Shown here: positions 1 to 4,959 of the stretch, piece after piece | Numbering within the stretch: the stretch's first letter is position 1 | How the letters are laid out: every line of letters begins with the position of its first letter | NCBI GenBank assembly: GCA_021813085.1 | Contig: JAKAMA010000204.1 | Span: 1-5,246 of the forward strand | Direction: 5' to 3' | Origin: Chloroflexota bacterium | GTDB taxonomy: Bacteria; Chloroflexota; Dehalococcoidia; DSTF01; JACRBR01 | DNA: 5,246 nucleotides | Position numbers and translations under genes: made by a program | The notes under the pieces: model-generated | Seen by the model: the letters and a program-made list of their open reading frames with translations, nothing else | Database searches by the model: none | What the model was told of the DNA's origin: nothing

Positions 1-204
1 CTTCTGCTCATCCAGATCGTCGACGGGCTCGCGCTCCCCATCGTCCTGTTCAGCCTGCTGCGGCTGACGAACGACCGCGAGTTGATGGGTGATCGTGCGA
101 ACACGCGCGCCTTCAACGTGATCGGCATCGGGACCGTGGCGATCGTGGTGGCGCTGTCGGTGGTGCTCGTGGCGTTGACCATCGCACAGCCGTTCTCTGG
201 CTGA
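1..204 (+). CDS. Nramp-family divalent metal transporter, C-terminal end (5' part outside window)
   Basis: Only the last 67 codons are present; frame 1 is open from the window edge to the TGA at 202-204. The peptide begins with a hydrophobic helix (about residues 1-22), followed by a polar loop containing LTNDRELMG and then a second helix (about residues 40-62) near the end. The pattern 'DGLALPIVL..LLRLTNDRELMG' matches what I know of the penultimate helix and following loop of Nramp/MntH proton-coupled Mn2+/Fe2+ transporters of the inner membrane, where an N/D-G-x-x-L-P motif precedes a short N-D-R-x-L-M-G loop. The metal-binding DPGN and MPH motifs would lie upstream and cannot be checked. 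The substrate (Mn, Fe or other) is therefore unknown. The family call rests on a short segment; another 11-helix transporter is possible but less likely. Confidence 0.72.
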   Translation, partial: LLLIQIVDGLALPIVLFSLLRLTNDRELMGDRANTRAFNVIGIGTVAIVVALSVVLVALTIAQPFSG

Positions 205-210
205 CGCCGC

Positions 211-254
211 GTGGGGACCTAACCCCCGGCCCCTTCCCTGAAGGGAAGTCCCAC
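211..254. repeat. Palindromic element after the transporter gene (terminator-like or dispersed repeat)
   Basis: A perfect inverted repeat CTTCCCT-GA-AGGGAAG occupies 233-248 and can fold as a six-base-pair stem with a TGAA loop. An outer pair, GTGGGGAC (211-218) and GTCCCAC (248-254), is complementary apart from one extra G. The C-rich stretch between them resembles short palindromic repeats scattered between genes in many Chloroflexota and cyanobacterial genomes; that link is from memory. It lies 6 bases after the transporter stop codon, so it could also stop transcription, but there is no T-run typical of an intrinsic terminator. Confidence 0.4.
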
Positions 255-287
255 GGCTGGCAGGGACGATCGCCCGCAGCGGCGTGC

Positions 288-316
288 TTGACGCAAGCGC
301 GCGCAGCGGACACCCT
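288..316 (+). promoter_or_regulatory. Possible sigma-70-type promoter for the CoA-transferase gene
   Basis: TTGACG (288-293) matches five of six bases of the -35 consensus. Exactly 17 bases downstream is CACCCT (311-316), a weak -10 that resembles the TACNCT boxes seen before three other genes here. Transcription from it would give an untranslated leader of roughly 40 bases, in keeping with the Shine-Dalgarno sequence in front of the ATG. The -35 overlaps a small GCTTG-ACG-CAAGC palindrome (286-298). This is a motif match only. Confidence 0.3.
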
Positions 317-350
317 TCCGCCGGCCGGGGCGGAGGGCGCGCCGGCATCG

Positions 351-356
351 AAAGGA
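351..356 (+). promoter_or_regulatory. Ribosome binding site that fixes the CoA-transferase start
   Basis: AAAGGA ends five bases before the ATG at 362. It favours this start over an in-frame upstream start at 284, whose extra 26 residues are low-complexity and have no counterpart in the family. Confidence 0.6.
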
Positions 357-361
357 CGGCC

Positions 362-1543
362 ATGCTGCCGCTCGAAGGCATCAAGATCCTGGACCTCTCG
401 CGCCTGGCTCCCGGGCCATTCTGCTCGATGATGCTGGGCGACCTCGGCGCCGACGTCCTGCTCGTCGAAGCGCCCGCCGACGGCAAGCTGGCGGCGGCGA
501 TCCTGGGTGGCACGGCGGATCCGGAGCGAGCGGCGGCGTACAACGTGATGGGGCGCAACAAGCGCAGCATCGTCCTCAACCTGCGGGAGCCGGAGGCGCG
601 CGAGGTCTTCTACAGGCTCGCGGACACGGTCGACGTGGTGCTCGAAGGATTCCGTCCGGGCGTGGTGAAGCGCCTGGGCGTCGACTACGAAACGCTCGCG
701 GCGCGCAACCCGCGGCTGGTCTACTGCTCCCTCTCCGGCTACGGCCAAACGGGGCCGTACAGCCAGATGGTCGGCCACGACATCAACTACATCTCGATCG
801 GCGGCGCCCTCGGGATGATCGGCTGGCCGGGGCAACCGCCGGCGATCCCCGTGAATGTCATCGCCGACTTCGCGGGCGGCGGCATGCACGCGGCGTACGG
901 CATCCTCGCGGCGCTGATCGCGCGTGAGCGCACGGGGCGCGGCCAGCACGTCGACATCGCGATGTCGGACGGCGTGCTGTACTTGCTGGCGAGCGTAGCC
1001 GGCGCGGTGCTGGCGGGTGGCCCCTCGCCGACGCCGGGGGCGACAGCGCTGAACGGGGGCCTGCCGCACTACAACGTGTACCAGTGCGGCGACGGTGGCT
1101 GGATCAGCATCGGCAGCCTGGAGCCGCACTTCTTCGCGAACCTCTGCAAGGTGCTGGGGTGCGAGGAGTACATCCCGCACCAGTACGACGGGTCGAAGCG
1201 CGCGGAGATCGCGCTGCACTTCAAGAAGCAGTTCCTGACGAAGACGCGCGATGAGTGGTTCGAGATCCTGAAGCAGACGGATATCTGCGCGGCGCCCGTG
1301 TACTCGATGGACGAGGCGCTGCGCGACCCGCACAACCTAGCGCGGCAGATGGTGGTGGAGGTGCGGCACCCGACGCTCGGGGCCGTGCGCCAGCCGGGCA
1401 TCGGCACCAAGCTGTCGGATACGCCGGGCGAGGTGCGGACGACGGCGCCGGTGGCGGGCCAGCACACCGATGACGTGCTGCACGCCCTGGGCTACGGGCC
1501 GCAGGCGATCGCAGACCTGCGGGCGCGGGGCGTCGTGGGGTAG
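362..1543 (+). CDS. Family III CoA-transferase (CaiB/BaiF), possibly alpha-methylacyl-CoA racemase-like
   Basis: The product has 393 residues, the usual length for single-chain CaiB/BaiF enzymes, which move CoA between carboxylic acids or epimerise 2-methylacyl-CoA in the cytoplasm. The N-terminus (LEGIKILDLSRLAPGPF, residues 4-20) and MLGDLGADVLLVE (24-36) are hallmark family III segments; RNKRSIVLNL lies at 65-74. The conserved catalytic-site Asp is D169 in ADFAGGGM (168-175). H139 in GHDINY and E254 in LEPHFF correspond, by remembered alignment, to the His and Glu that act with this Asp in mycobacterial alpha-methylacyl-CoA racemase (H126, D156, E241). This favours a racemase-type or close relative over a formyl-CoA-type transferase, but the substrate cannot be read from sequence. 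The ATG at 362 follows a good Shine-Dalgarno sequence. Its last 19 codons, stop included, lie inside a tandem duplication, and the stop codon sits in a hairpin. Downstream genes converge on it, so it is probably transcribed alone. Confidence 0.9.
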   Translation: MLPLEGIKILDLSRLAPGPFCSMMLGDLGADVLLVEAPADGKLAAAILGGTADPERAAAYNVMGRNKRSIVLNLREPEAREVFYRLADTVDVVLEGFRPGVVKRLGVDYETLAARNPRLVYCSLSGYGQTGPYSQMVGHDINYISIGGALGMIGWPGQPPAIPVNVIADFAGGGMHAAYGILAALIARERTGRGQHVDIAMSDGVLYLLASVAGAVLAGGPSPTPGATALNGGLPHYNVYQCGDGGWISIGSLEPHFFANLCKVLGCEEYIPHQYDGSKRAEIALHFKKQFLTKTRDEWFEILKQTDICAAPVYSMDEALRDPHNLARQMVVEVRHPTLGAVRQPGIGTKLSDTPGEVRTTAPVAGQHTDDVLHALGYGPQAIADLRARGVVG

Positions 1544-1580
1544 GGCGCGTCCCGGGGGCGCGGCAAGCAGCGCCCCTACC
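1539..1580. terminator. GC-rich hairpin at the CoA-transferase stop codon (copy A); possible two-way terminator
   Basis: GGTAGGGCGC (1539-1548) pairs with GCGCCCCTACC (1570-1580), giving ten base pairs with one bulged C. The TAG stop codon (1541-1543) lies within the left arm. It sits between convergent genes, where a bidirectional terminator is expected, but neither side has a T-run, so termination is inferred from position only. The arms also resemble GTAGGGGCGC-type palindromes that are often dispersed in Chloroflexota genomes. Confidence 0.4.
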
Positions 1581-1606
1581 TCGACATGGATCCCATTTGT
1601 GGCACG

Positions 1607-1663
1607 CTACTCAATGTCGATGTTCTGGCGGCGGCCCGGGCGCTCGGGGTCGCGGTCCTCGGT
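1607..1663 (-). pseudogene. Duplicated 3' tail of the 73-residue gene (remnant in copy A)
   Basis: Read on the minus strand, these 57 bases repeat the last 18 codons and the stop (1607-1609) of the small gene at 1793-2014, ending in NIDIE. The match breaks up beyond 1663: bases 1664-1671 share only five of eight positions with the intact gene. No start codon or ribosome binding site leads into it, so it is a by-product of the duplication and not a gene. Confidence 0.85.
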
Positions 1664-1671
1664 GGCGTTGA

Positions 1672-1729
1672 CCTGGGCTACGGGCCGCAGGCGATCACAG
1701 ACCTGCGGGCGCGGGGCGTCGTGGGGTAG
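1672..1729 (+). pseudogene. Duplicated 3' tail of the CoA-transferase gene (remnant in copy B)
   Basis: These 58 bases repeat the last 18 codons and TAG stop of the CoA-transferase, LGYGPQAITDLRARGVVG, with one change from the functional tail (ATC-GCA to ATC-ACA, Ala to Thr). Because the repeat spacing is 186, a multiple of three, the remnant is in the same frame as the real gene. No stop codon lies between the true stop at 1541 and this second one. It has no start signal of its own. Confidence 0.85.
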
Positions 1730-1766
1730 GGCGCGTCCCGGGGGCGCGGCGAGCAGCGCCCCTACC
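1725..1766. terminator. GC-rich hairpin, duplicate in copy B; possible terminator of the ArsA transcript
   Basis: This is the same stem as at 1539-1580, with the loop differing by one base (1751). It lies 26 bases beyond the stop codon of the 73-residue minus-strand gene, so it is the better placed of the two hairpins to end the ArsA operon transcript. There is no T-run. Confidence 0.38.
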
Positions 1767-1792
1767 TCGACATGGATCCCGTTTGTGGCACG

Positions 1793-2014
1793 CTACTCAA
1801 TGTCGATGTTCTGGCGGCGGCCCGGGCGCTCGGGGTCGCGGTCCTCGGTCGCGCTCAGTACGGCGTCGATGACGTTGCGCACGGCGAGCAGCACGTCCCT
1901 GCGCGCCTCCAGCAGGTGCGCGCGCGTCTCGTCGTCGAAGATGTGCGGGCGGTGGACGCGGAAGACGTAGTCGCCCTCGTCCGTGCGCTCGGCCTCGAAG
2001 ATCTTGCTGTGCAT
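1793..2014 (-). CDS. Small hypothetical protein (73 aa) downstream of ArsA-family ATPase
   Basis: I do not recognise a named family. The product is short, soluble and highly charged. An N-terminal segment, HSKIFEAERTDEGDYVFRVH (residues 2-21), looks strand-forming. A long amphipathic helix follows (about 28-54: DDETRAHLLEARRDVLLAVRN...), then a charged, proline-containing tail. It has no Cys, signal peptide or membrane segment. The ATG at 2014 is chosen because AGGAGGA (2022-2028) lies seven bases upstream. An ATG at 2035 overlaps the ArsA stop as ATGA but has no ribosome binding site, and its extra residues would be encoded by the Shine-Dalgarno region itself. The gene begins 17 bases after the ArsA stop, so it is very likely co-transcribed and may work with that ATPase; this is inferred from position only. 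Its last 18 codons are duplicated at 1607-1663. Confidence 0.72.
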   Translation of the reverse strand: MHSKIFEAERTDEGDYVFRVHRPHIFDDETRAHLLEARRDVLLAVRNVIDAVLSATEDRDPERPGRRQNIDIE

Positions 2015-2021
2015 CGTTGCG

Positions 2022-2028
2022 TCCTCCT
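2022..2028 (-). promoter_or_regulatory. Strong Shine-Dalgarno sequence of the 73-residue gene
   Basis: AGGAGGA on the minus strand, seven bases before the ATG at 2014. It decides that start over the in-frame ATG at 2035. It contrasts with the SD-less start of the upstream ArsA gene. Confidence 0.8.
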
Positions 2029-2031
2029 GTG

Positions 2032-3216
2032 TCATGTGCCGGCCGCCTGGGCGGTCTTGCGGAAGCGCACCTCGAGCCGGTCGCCCTGCATCTTCGCGCC
2101 GGCCTGCTGGGCACCGGCGAGGGCGCGCGGCAGGATCAGGTTGCGCTTCTGGTTGCCGACGTGCACCACCAGCTCGTCGCCCGTGCGCGCGAGCTCGATG
2201 TCCTCCTTGGAGACGAACGGGAGGGCGAGCGAGAGCACGTACGTGTCGCCCTCCTGCCGGATCTCCTGCGCCGCGCCTTCGTACAGCACCTGCGTCGGGT
2301 CGCTCTCGCCGTAGATGACGCCGCCGAACTCGTCGAGCCGCTCGATGCCGACGACCTCATCGCGCATCAGGCGGGCAGTGAGGATCGGGAGCGGGGCAAA
2401 GGCCTGTTGCACGAGGTCGTAGTACTTCGCCTGGCTGTCGCGCCAGCGCTCGAAGTAGCCATCGACGCCCTCGCGCGGCAGCATGCGGTTCACGACCACG
2501 AGGTCGGTGAAGTAGCCGTAGAGGTTCAGGTACGTGTAGGTCCGCTGCGCCTCCTTGATCACCATCTTCTCGGGGTTCATGACGAGGCGCACGCTGGCGT
2601 GCTTCGGGTCGGTGAGGATCTCCCGCATCCGGTCGAGCTTGACGAGGATGTCCTGCGCGGCGTCGAAGACGCCCTCGTCGGGCAGCGGCAGGTCGGTGAC
2701 GCGCCGCAGGATGGGGCGCGCGATGCGGGTAGCGGCGCGCTGGATGGGGAAGATGTGCTGGAGCCACCAGGACATGACCTCGGGGAAGCTGAGCAGCCGC
2801 AGCGTCTCGCCCGTGGGGGCGCAGTCGACGATCACGCAGTCGTACGCCTGCTCATCGTGATACGTGAGGAGATAGAGGAGGCCGGACAGCTCCTCCATAC
2901 CCGGCAGCACGGCCATCTCCTCGGCGACGATCTCGTCGAGGCCGCGCCAGGCCATGAGGATGCGCAGCCACTCCTGCAGCTTGCCCCAGTGGACGTCGAT
3001 CTCGCGGAAGACGTCGAGCTCCTGCGCCCAGAGCCGCGGCGCGACCTCCCGCGGCGCGCCGCCAAGCTCCATGTCGAGCGAGTCGCCGAGGCTGTGCGCG
3101 GGGTCGGTGGACATGACGAGCGTCTTGTGGCCGAGCTGCGCGGCGCGCAGCCCGGTGGCGGCCGCGACGCTCGTCTTCCCGACGCCGCCCTTGCCGGTGT
3201 AGAGGATGATCCGCAT
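2032..3216 (-). CDS. ArsA/Get3-family ATPase with C-terminal Hsp20-like domain
   Basis: The product has 394 residues, one ATPase domain rather than the two of plasmid ArsA. Deviant Walker A GKGGVGKT is at residues 8-15, switch I STDPAHSLGDSLD at 36-48, switch II DCAPTGETLRLL at 131-142, and the nucleotide-contact segment VMNPEKM at 212-218. These define the ArsA/Get3 branch of SIMIBI dimeric ATPases. Residues about 324-388 (YVLSLALPFVSKEDI... to ...LEVRF) look like the Hsp20/alpha-crystallin-type domain attached to some bacterial ArsA proteins. The only cysteines are C127 and C132, around switch II, so the arsenite-binding Cys set of ArsA and the CxxC zinc motif of Get3 are absent. No arsB, arsC or arsR lies nearby. 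A role in ATP-dependent handling or targeting of client proteins is more plausible than arsenic efflux, but is inferred. The ATG at 3216 starts directly at the P-loop strand; upstream in-frame sequence to 3492 is antisense to the hydrolase and is rejected. Its start appears leaderless. Confidence 0.93.
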   Translation of the reverse strand: MRIILYTGKGGVGKTSVAAATGLRAAQLGHKTLVMSTDPAHSLGDSLDMELGGAPREVAPRLWAQELDVFREIDVHWGKLQEWLRILMAWRGLDEIVAEEMAVLPGMEELSGLLYLLTYHDEQAYDCVIVDCAPTGETLRLLSFPEVMSWWLQHIFPIQRAATRIARPILRRVTDLPLPDEGVFDAAQDILVKLDRMREILTDPKHASVRLVMNPEKMVIKEAQRTYTYLNLYGYFTDLVVVNRMLPREGVDGYFERWRDSQAKYYDLVQQAFAPLPILTARLMRDEVVGIERLDEFGGVIYGESDPTQVLYEGAAQEIRQEGDTYVLSLALPFVSKEDIELARTGDELVVHVGNQKRNLILPRALAGAQQAGAKMQGDRLEVRFRKTAQAAGT

Positions 3217-3222
3217 GGGGTC

Positions 3223-3228
3223 AGTGTA
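3223..3228 (-). promoter_or_regulatory. -10 box of a probable leaderless promoter for the ArsA-family gene
   Basis: On the minus strand TACACT is followed by exactly six bases (GACCCC) and then the ATG at 3216. No Shine-Dalgarno sequence is present. Transcription starting about seven bases after the box would begin at the A of ATG. No clear -35; TTCGCG (3251-3246) at 17 bases is weak. Confidence 0.6.
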
Positions 3229-3334
3229 GGGTATCGGCGAGGAATCGCGAACCGCCCGCGGACACGGACACGGAGCCACGCACCATTGGCGATGGTCAAG
3301 GCGCTGGCGGGAGGGTGATCTTCGTCCGCCGCTG

Positions 3335-3340
3335 TACCCT
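3335..3340 (+). promoter_or_regulatory. -10 box of a probable leaderless promoter for the alpha/beta hydrolase gene
   Basis: TACCCT, then six bases (GAACCT), then GTG at 3347. There is no Shine-Dalgarno sequence and no recognisable -35. The geometry is identical to the ArsA and phosphatase starts. Confidence 0.58.
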
Positions 3341-3346
3341 GAACCT

Positions 3347-4057
3347 GTGATCGACGGTGGCGATGGGCGGCAGCACGACGGCGAGGACGGCGACGACCTC
3401 GAGCTGGCGATCGAGGCGGTAGCGGCGCACCCCGAGCCCGACGGCAACCTGCGCGTGCTGCTGGCGACGTCGCGCGGGGAGATCCGGGGCATCCTGCACC
3501 CGTGCGCGACGGCGGCGGGCGCGGCGATCTACGGCGGCGGCGCGCTGGGGGGATTCGAGGGGCCGGCGCGCGACCTGTACGGTCGGCTGGCGGACCGGCT
3601 GCGGCCGCGCATCAGTGGTCTTCGCCTCCACTACCGGCAGCCGGGCGAGTTCCAGGAGTGCGTGCTCGACGTGCTGGCGGGCGTGTCGTTCCTGCGCGGC
3701 GTGGGCGCGGCCGGCATCGCATTGGTCGGGCACTCCTTCGGGGGCGCGGTGGTGATCAAGGCAGGCGAGCTGTCGCCGCACGTCGCGGGCGTGGCGGCGC
3801 TGTCGCCGCAGCTCTACGGCACGCGCACGGTCGAGCGGCTCGGCAAGCCGCTGCTGCTCGTGCATGGGATGCGCGACGGCATCCTCGACCACGCGGCGAG
3901 CGAAGACATCTACGCGCGGGCCGGCGAGCCGAAGCGGCTCGTCCTCTATGCGGAGGCGGACCACACGCTCGTGCAGGCGGCAGGGGAGCTCGATGAGCTG
4001 CTGGCATCGTGGCTGCCCGACGTCGCGGGCCGCGCCCCGGCGGTGGGGCGGAACTGA
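3347..4057 (+). CDS. Alpha/beta hydrolase (dienelactone-hydrolase-like fold), substrate unknown
   Basis: The product has 236 residues and is probably cytoplasmic: there is no signal peptide or membrane segment. The nucleophile elbow GHSFGG (128-133) gives S130 as catalytic Ser. HGMRDGILD (173-181) supplies the acid, most likely D177, and ADHTL (204-208) supplies H206, so a full Ser-Asp-His triad is visible in the usual order. HPCATAAGAAIYGGGALGG (51-69) follows the first strands and, by position, contributes to the oxyanion hole. The compact size, without an obvious cap domain, suits small esterase or dienelactone-hydrolase-like enzymes; the substrate cannot be told. The first 18 residues are acidic and probably disordered. 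The GTG at 3347 is chosen because a TACCCT box lies six bases upstream. It diverges from the ArsA gene across 130 bases and is followed 63 bases later by the phosphatase gene, which appears to have its own promoter. Confidence 0.85.
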   Translation: MIDGGDGRQHDGEDGDDLELAIEAVAAHPEPDGNLRVLLATSRGEIRGILHPCATAAGAAIYGGGALGGFEGPARDLYGRLADRLRPRISGLRLHYRQPGEFQECVLDVLAGVSFLRGVGAAGIALVGHSFGGAVVIKAGELSPHVAGVAALSPQLYGTRTVERLGKPLLLVHGMRDGILDHAASEDIYARAGEPKRLVLYAEADHTLVQAAGELDELLASWLPDVAGRAPAVGRN

Positions 4058-4108
4058 GGGACGGCGTACACCGGGCAGCGGCGAGTGCGCGATGCGGCGC
4101 GTCCGCGC

Positions 4109-4114
4109 TACGCT
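4109..4114 (+). promoter_or_regulatory. -10 box of a probable leaderless promoter for the phosphatase gene
   Basis: TACGCT, six bases (GGCCGC), then GTG at 4121, with no Shine-Dalgarno sequence and no clear -35. It decides the start over an in-frame GTG at 4085, which would place the box inside the coding region. Confidence 0.58.
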
Positions 4115-4120
4115 GGCCGC

Positions 4121-4957
4121 GTGACCGCACCCGAGCTTCCGCTGGCAGCAAGCGGCAGGACGGCGATCGACGTCGCGCGCGGGTGCGCGGAGGCCGGCGG
4201 TGCGCTCGCGCTGGCGCGGTTTCACGGCGCCCACACCATCGACAGCAAGGGCCGCGGGAACATCGTCACCGAGGCGGACGTCGAGGCCGAGCTGCGGATC
4301 AAGGCGATCCTCGCGGCAGAGTACCCGGACCACAAGGTCCTCTCCGAGGAGACGGCGGCGGACACCGACGCTTCGACCGGCTGGACGTGGGTGATCGACC
4401 CGATCGACGGGACGAAGAACTACTCGCTGGGCATCCCCTTCTGGTGCACGAACGTCGCGCTGTGCCTTGACGGCGAGCCGGTCGCCGGTGTGACGTACGA
4501 CGCCCTGCACGGCGAGCGCTTCTGGGCCGTCGCCGGCGGCGGCGCGTTCATGAACGGGGAGCAGGTCGCCGCTTCGACCCGCGCGGACGTGGCATCGGCC
4601 GTCATCGGCATGGATCTGGGGTACGACGACGCGCTGGGGGCGGCGCAGATCGCGCTGATGCGGCGCATCTTTCCGCACGTGCAGACGATCCGCGTCCTGG
4701 GCAGCGCGGCGCTGGGCGTGGCGTACGCGGCCGCGGGCCGGCTTGATTTGTTCACGCACACGAACGTGTACCCGTGGGACATCGCCGCTGGTATCCTGCT
4801 GGTACGCGAAGCCGGCGGCGCCGCATCCGACAACTCGGGCGCACCGCTACGGATCGGCAGCCGGGCGTTCGCCGCCGGCGGCCGTCGTGTGCACGACGAC
4901 TTTCGGGCGCGCTACGCATCGGTGCAGGGCGGGGTGCCGGACGTGCTGTCCGGGTAA
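4121..4957 (+). CDS. Inositol-monophosphatase-family phosphatase
   Basis: The product has 278 residues, a normal length for this Mg2+-dependent, Li+-sensitive family of sugar- and inositol-phosphate phosphatases. The metal-binding motifs are all present: SEE at 75-77, DPIDGTKNY at 93-101 (D93, D96 and T98 as metal or catalytic residues) and WD at 219-220 with D220. VTEADVEAE (49-57), GAFMNGE (141-147) and RVLGSAALGVAYAAAG (191-206) are typical supporting segments. The core reads TKNY where many members have TNF, a common variation. The substrate is uncertain: inositol-1-phosphate, histidinol phosphate, fructose-1,6-bisphosphate and 3'-phosphoadenosine phosphate are all handled by relatives, and no neighbour settles it. 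The GTG at 4121 is preferred because the TACGCT box ends six bases upstream. The lipoprotein gene follows 16 bases after the stop, so the two probably share a transcript. Confidence 0.92.
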   Translation: MTAPELPLAASGRTAIDVARGCAEAGGALALARFHGAHTIDSKGRGNIVTEADVEAELRIKAILAAEYPDHKVLSEETAADTDASTGWTWVIDPIDGTKNYSLGIPFWCTNVALCLDGEPVAGVTYDALHGERFWAVAGGGAFMNGEQVAASTRADVASAVIGMDLGYDDALGAAQIALMRRIFPHVQTIRVLGSAALGVAYAAAGRLDLFTHTNVYPWDIAAGILLVREAGGAASDNSGAPLRIGSRAFAAGGRRVHDDFRARYASVQGGVPDVLSG

Positions 4958-4959
4958 CA

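Larger units (their letters stand above)
1486..1663. repeat. Tandem duplication, copy A (unit spacing 186 bp)
   Basis: This 178-base block recurs at 1672-1849. By base-by-base comparison, 175 of 178 positions are identical; the differences are G/A at 1511/1697, A/G at 1565/1751 and A/G at 1595/1781, all transitions. Copy A contains the functional 3' end and stop codon of the CoA-transferase gene plus a non-functional duplicate of the 3' end of the convergent 73-residue gene. The eight bases 1664-1671 join it to copy B. Confidence 0.97.
1672..1849. repeat. Tandem duplication, copy B (unit spacing 186 bp)
   Basis: This is the second copy of the block at 1486-1663, with three transitions between them. 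It holds the functional 3' end of the 73-residue minus-strand gene (stop at 1793-1795) and a dead duplicate of the CoA-transferase tail. Without the duplication, the two convergent genes would be 63 bases apart; they are now 249 apart. Confidence 0.97.

Noticed and set aside
113..1333. Long open frame on the minus strand opposite the CoA-transferase gene
   Set aside because: It is an antisense shadow of a clear gene: low-complexity, Arg/Ala/Val-rich, without recognisable motifs, and expected at this GC content.
1581..1620. Inverted repeat TCGACAT ... ATGTCGA with a 26-base spacer (again at 1767-1806)
   Set aside because: Only seven bases per arm, one arm being the coding end of the small gene or its duplicate; likely chance. 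The second occurrence is just the duplication.
1486..1849. CRISPR array or insertion sequence at the tandem repeat
   Set aside because: Only two long copies, no short regularly spaced repeats, no transposase and no terminal inverted repeats around the unit.
1470..1970. Plus-strand open frame encoding a perfect-looking protein repeat of about 62 residues
   Set aside because: The apparent protein repeat is only the 186-base DNA duplication read in a non-coding frame; it overlaps the CoA-transferase end and the antisense of the small gene.
2032..3216. Arsenic resistance operon
   Set aside because: No arsB, arsC, arsR or acr3 gene is present and the ATPase lacks arsenite-binding cysteines.
2017..3318. 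A 433-codon plus-strand open frame opposite the ArsA gene
   Set aside because: The opposite strand encodes intact ArsA motifs; this frame is rich in Asp, Leu, Val and Ala with no domain, a typical GC-rich shadow.
3217..3492. N-terminal extension of the ArsA protein upstream of 3216
   Set aside because: The added residues are antisense to the hydrolase gene, have no family match, and would bury the promoter box; the P-loop strand starts directly at the ATG at 3216.
3296..4759. A 487-codon minus-strand open frame spanning the hydrolase and phosphatase genes
   Set aside because: It runs through two genes with complete catalytic motifs on the other strand and across their intergenic gap; Arg-rich with no family features.
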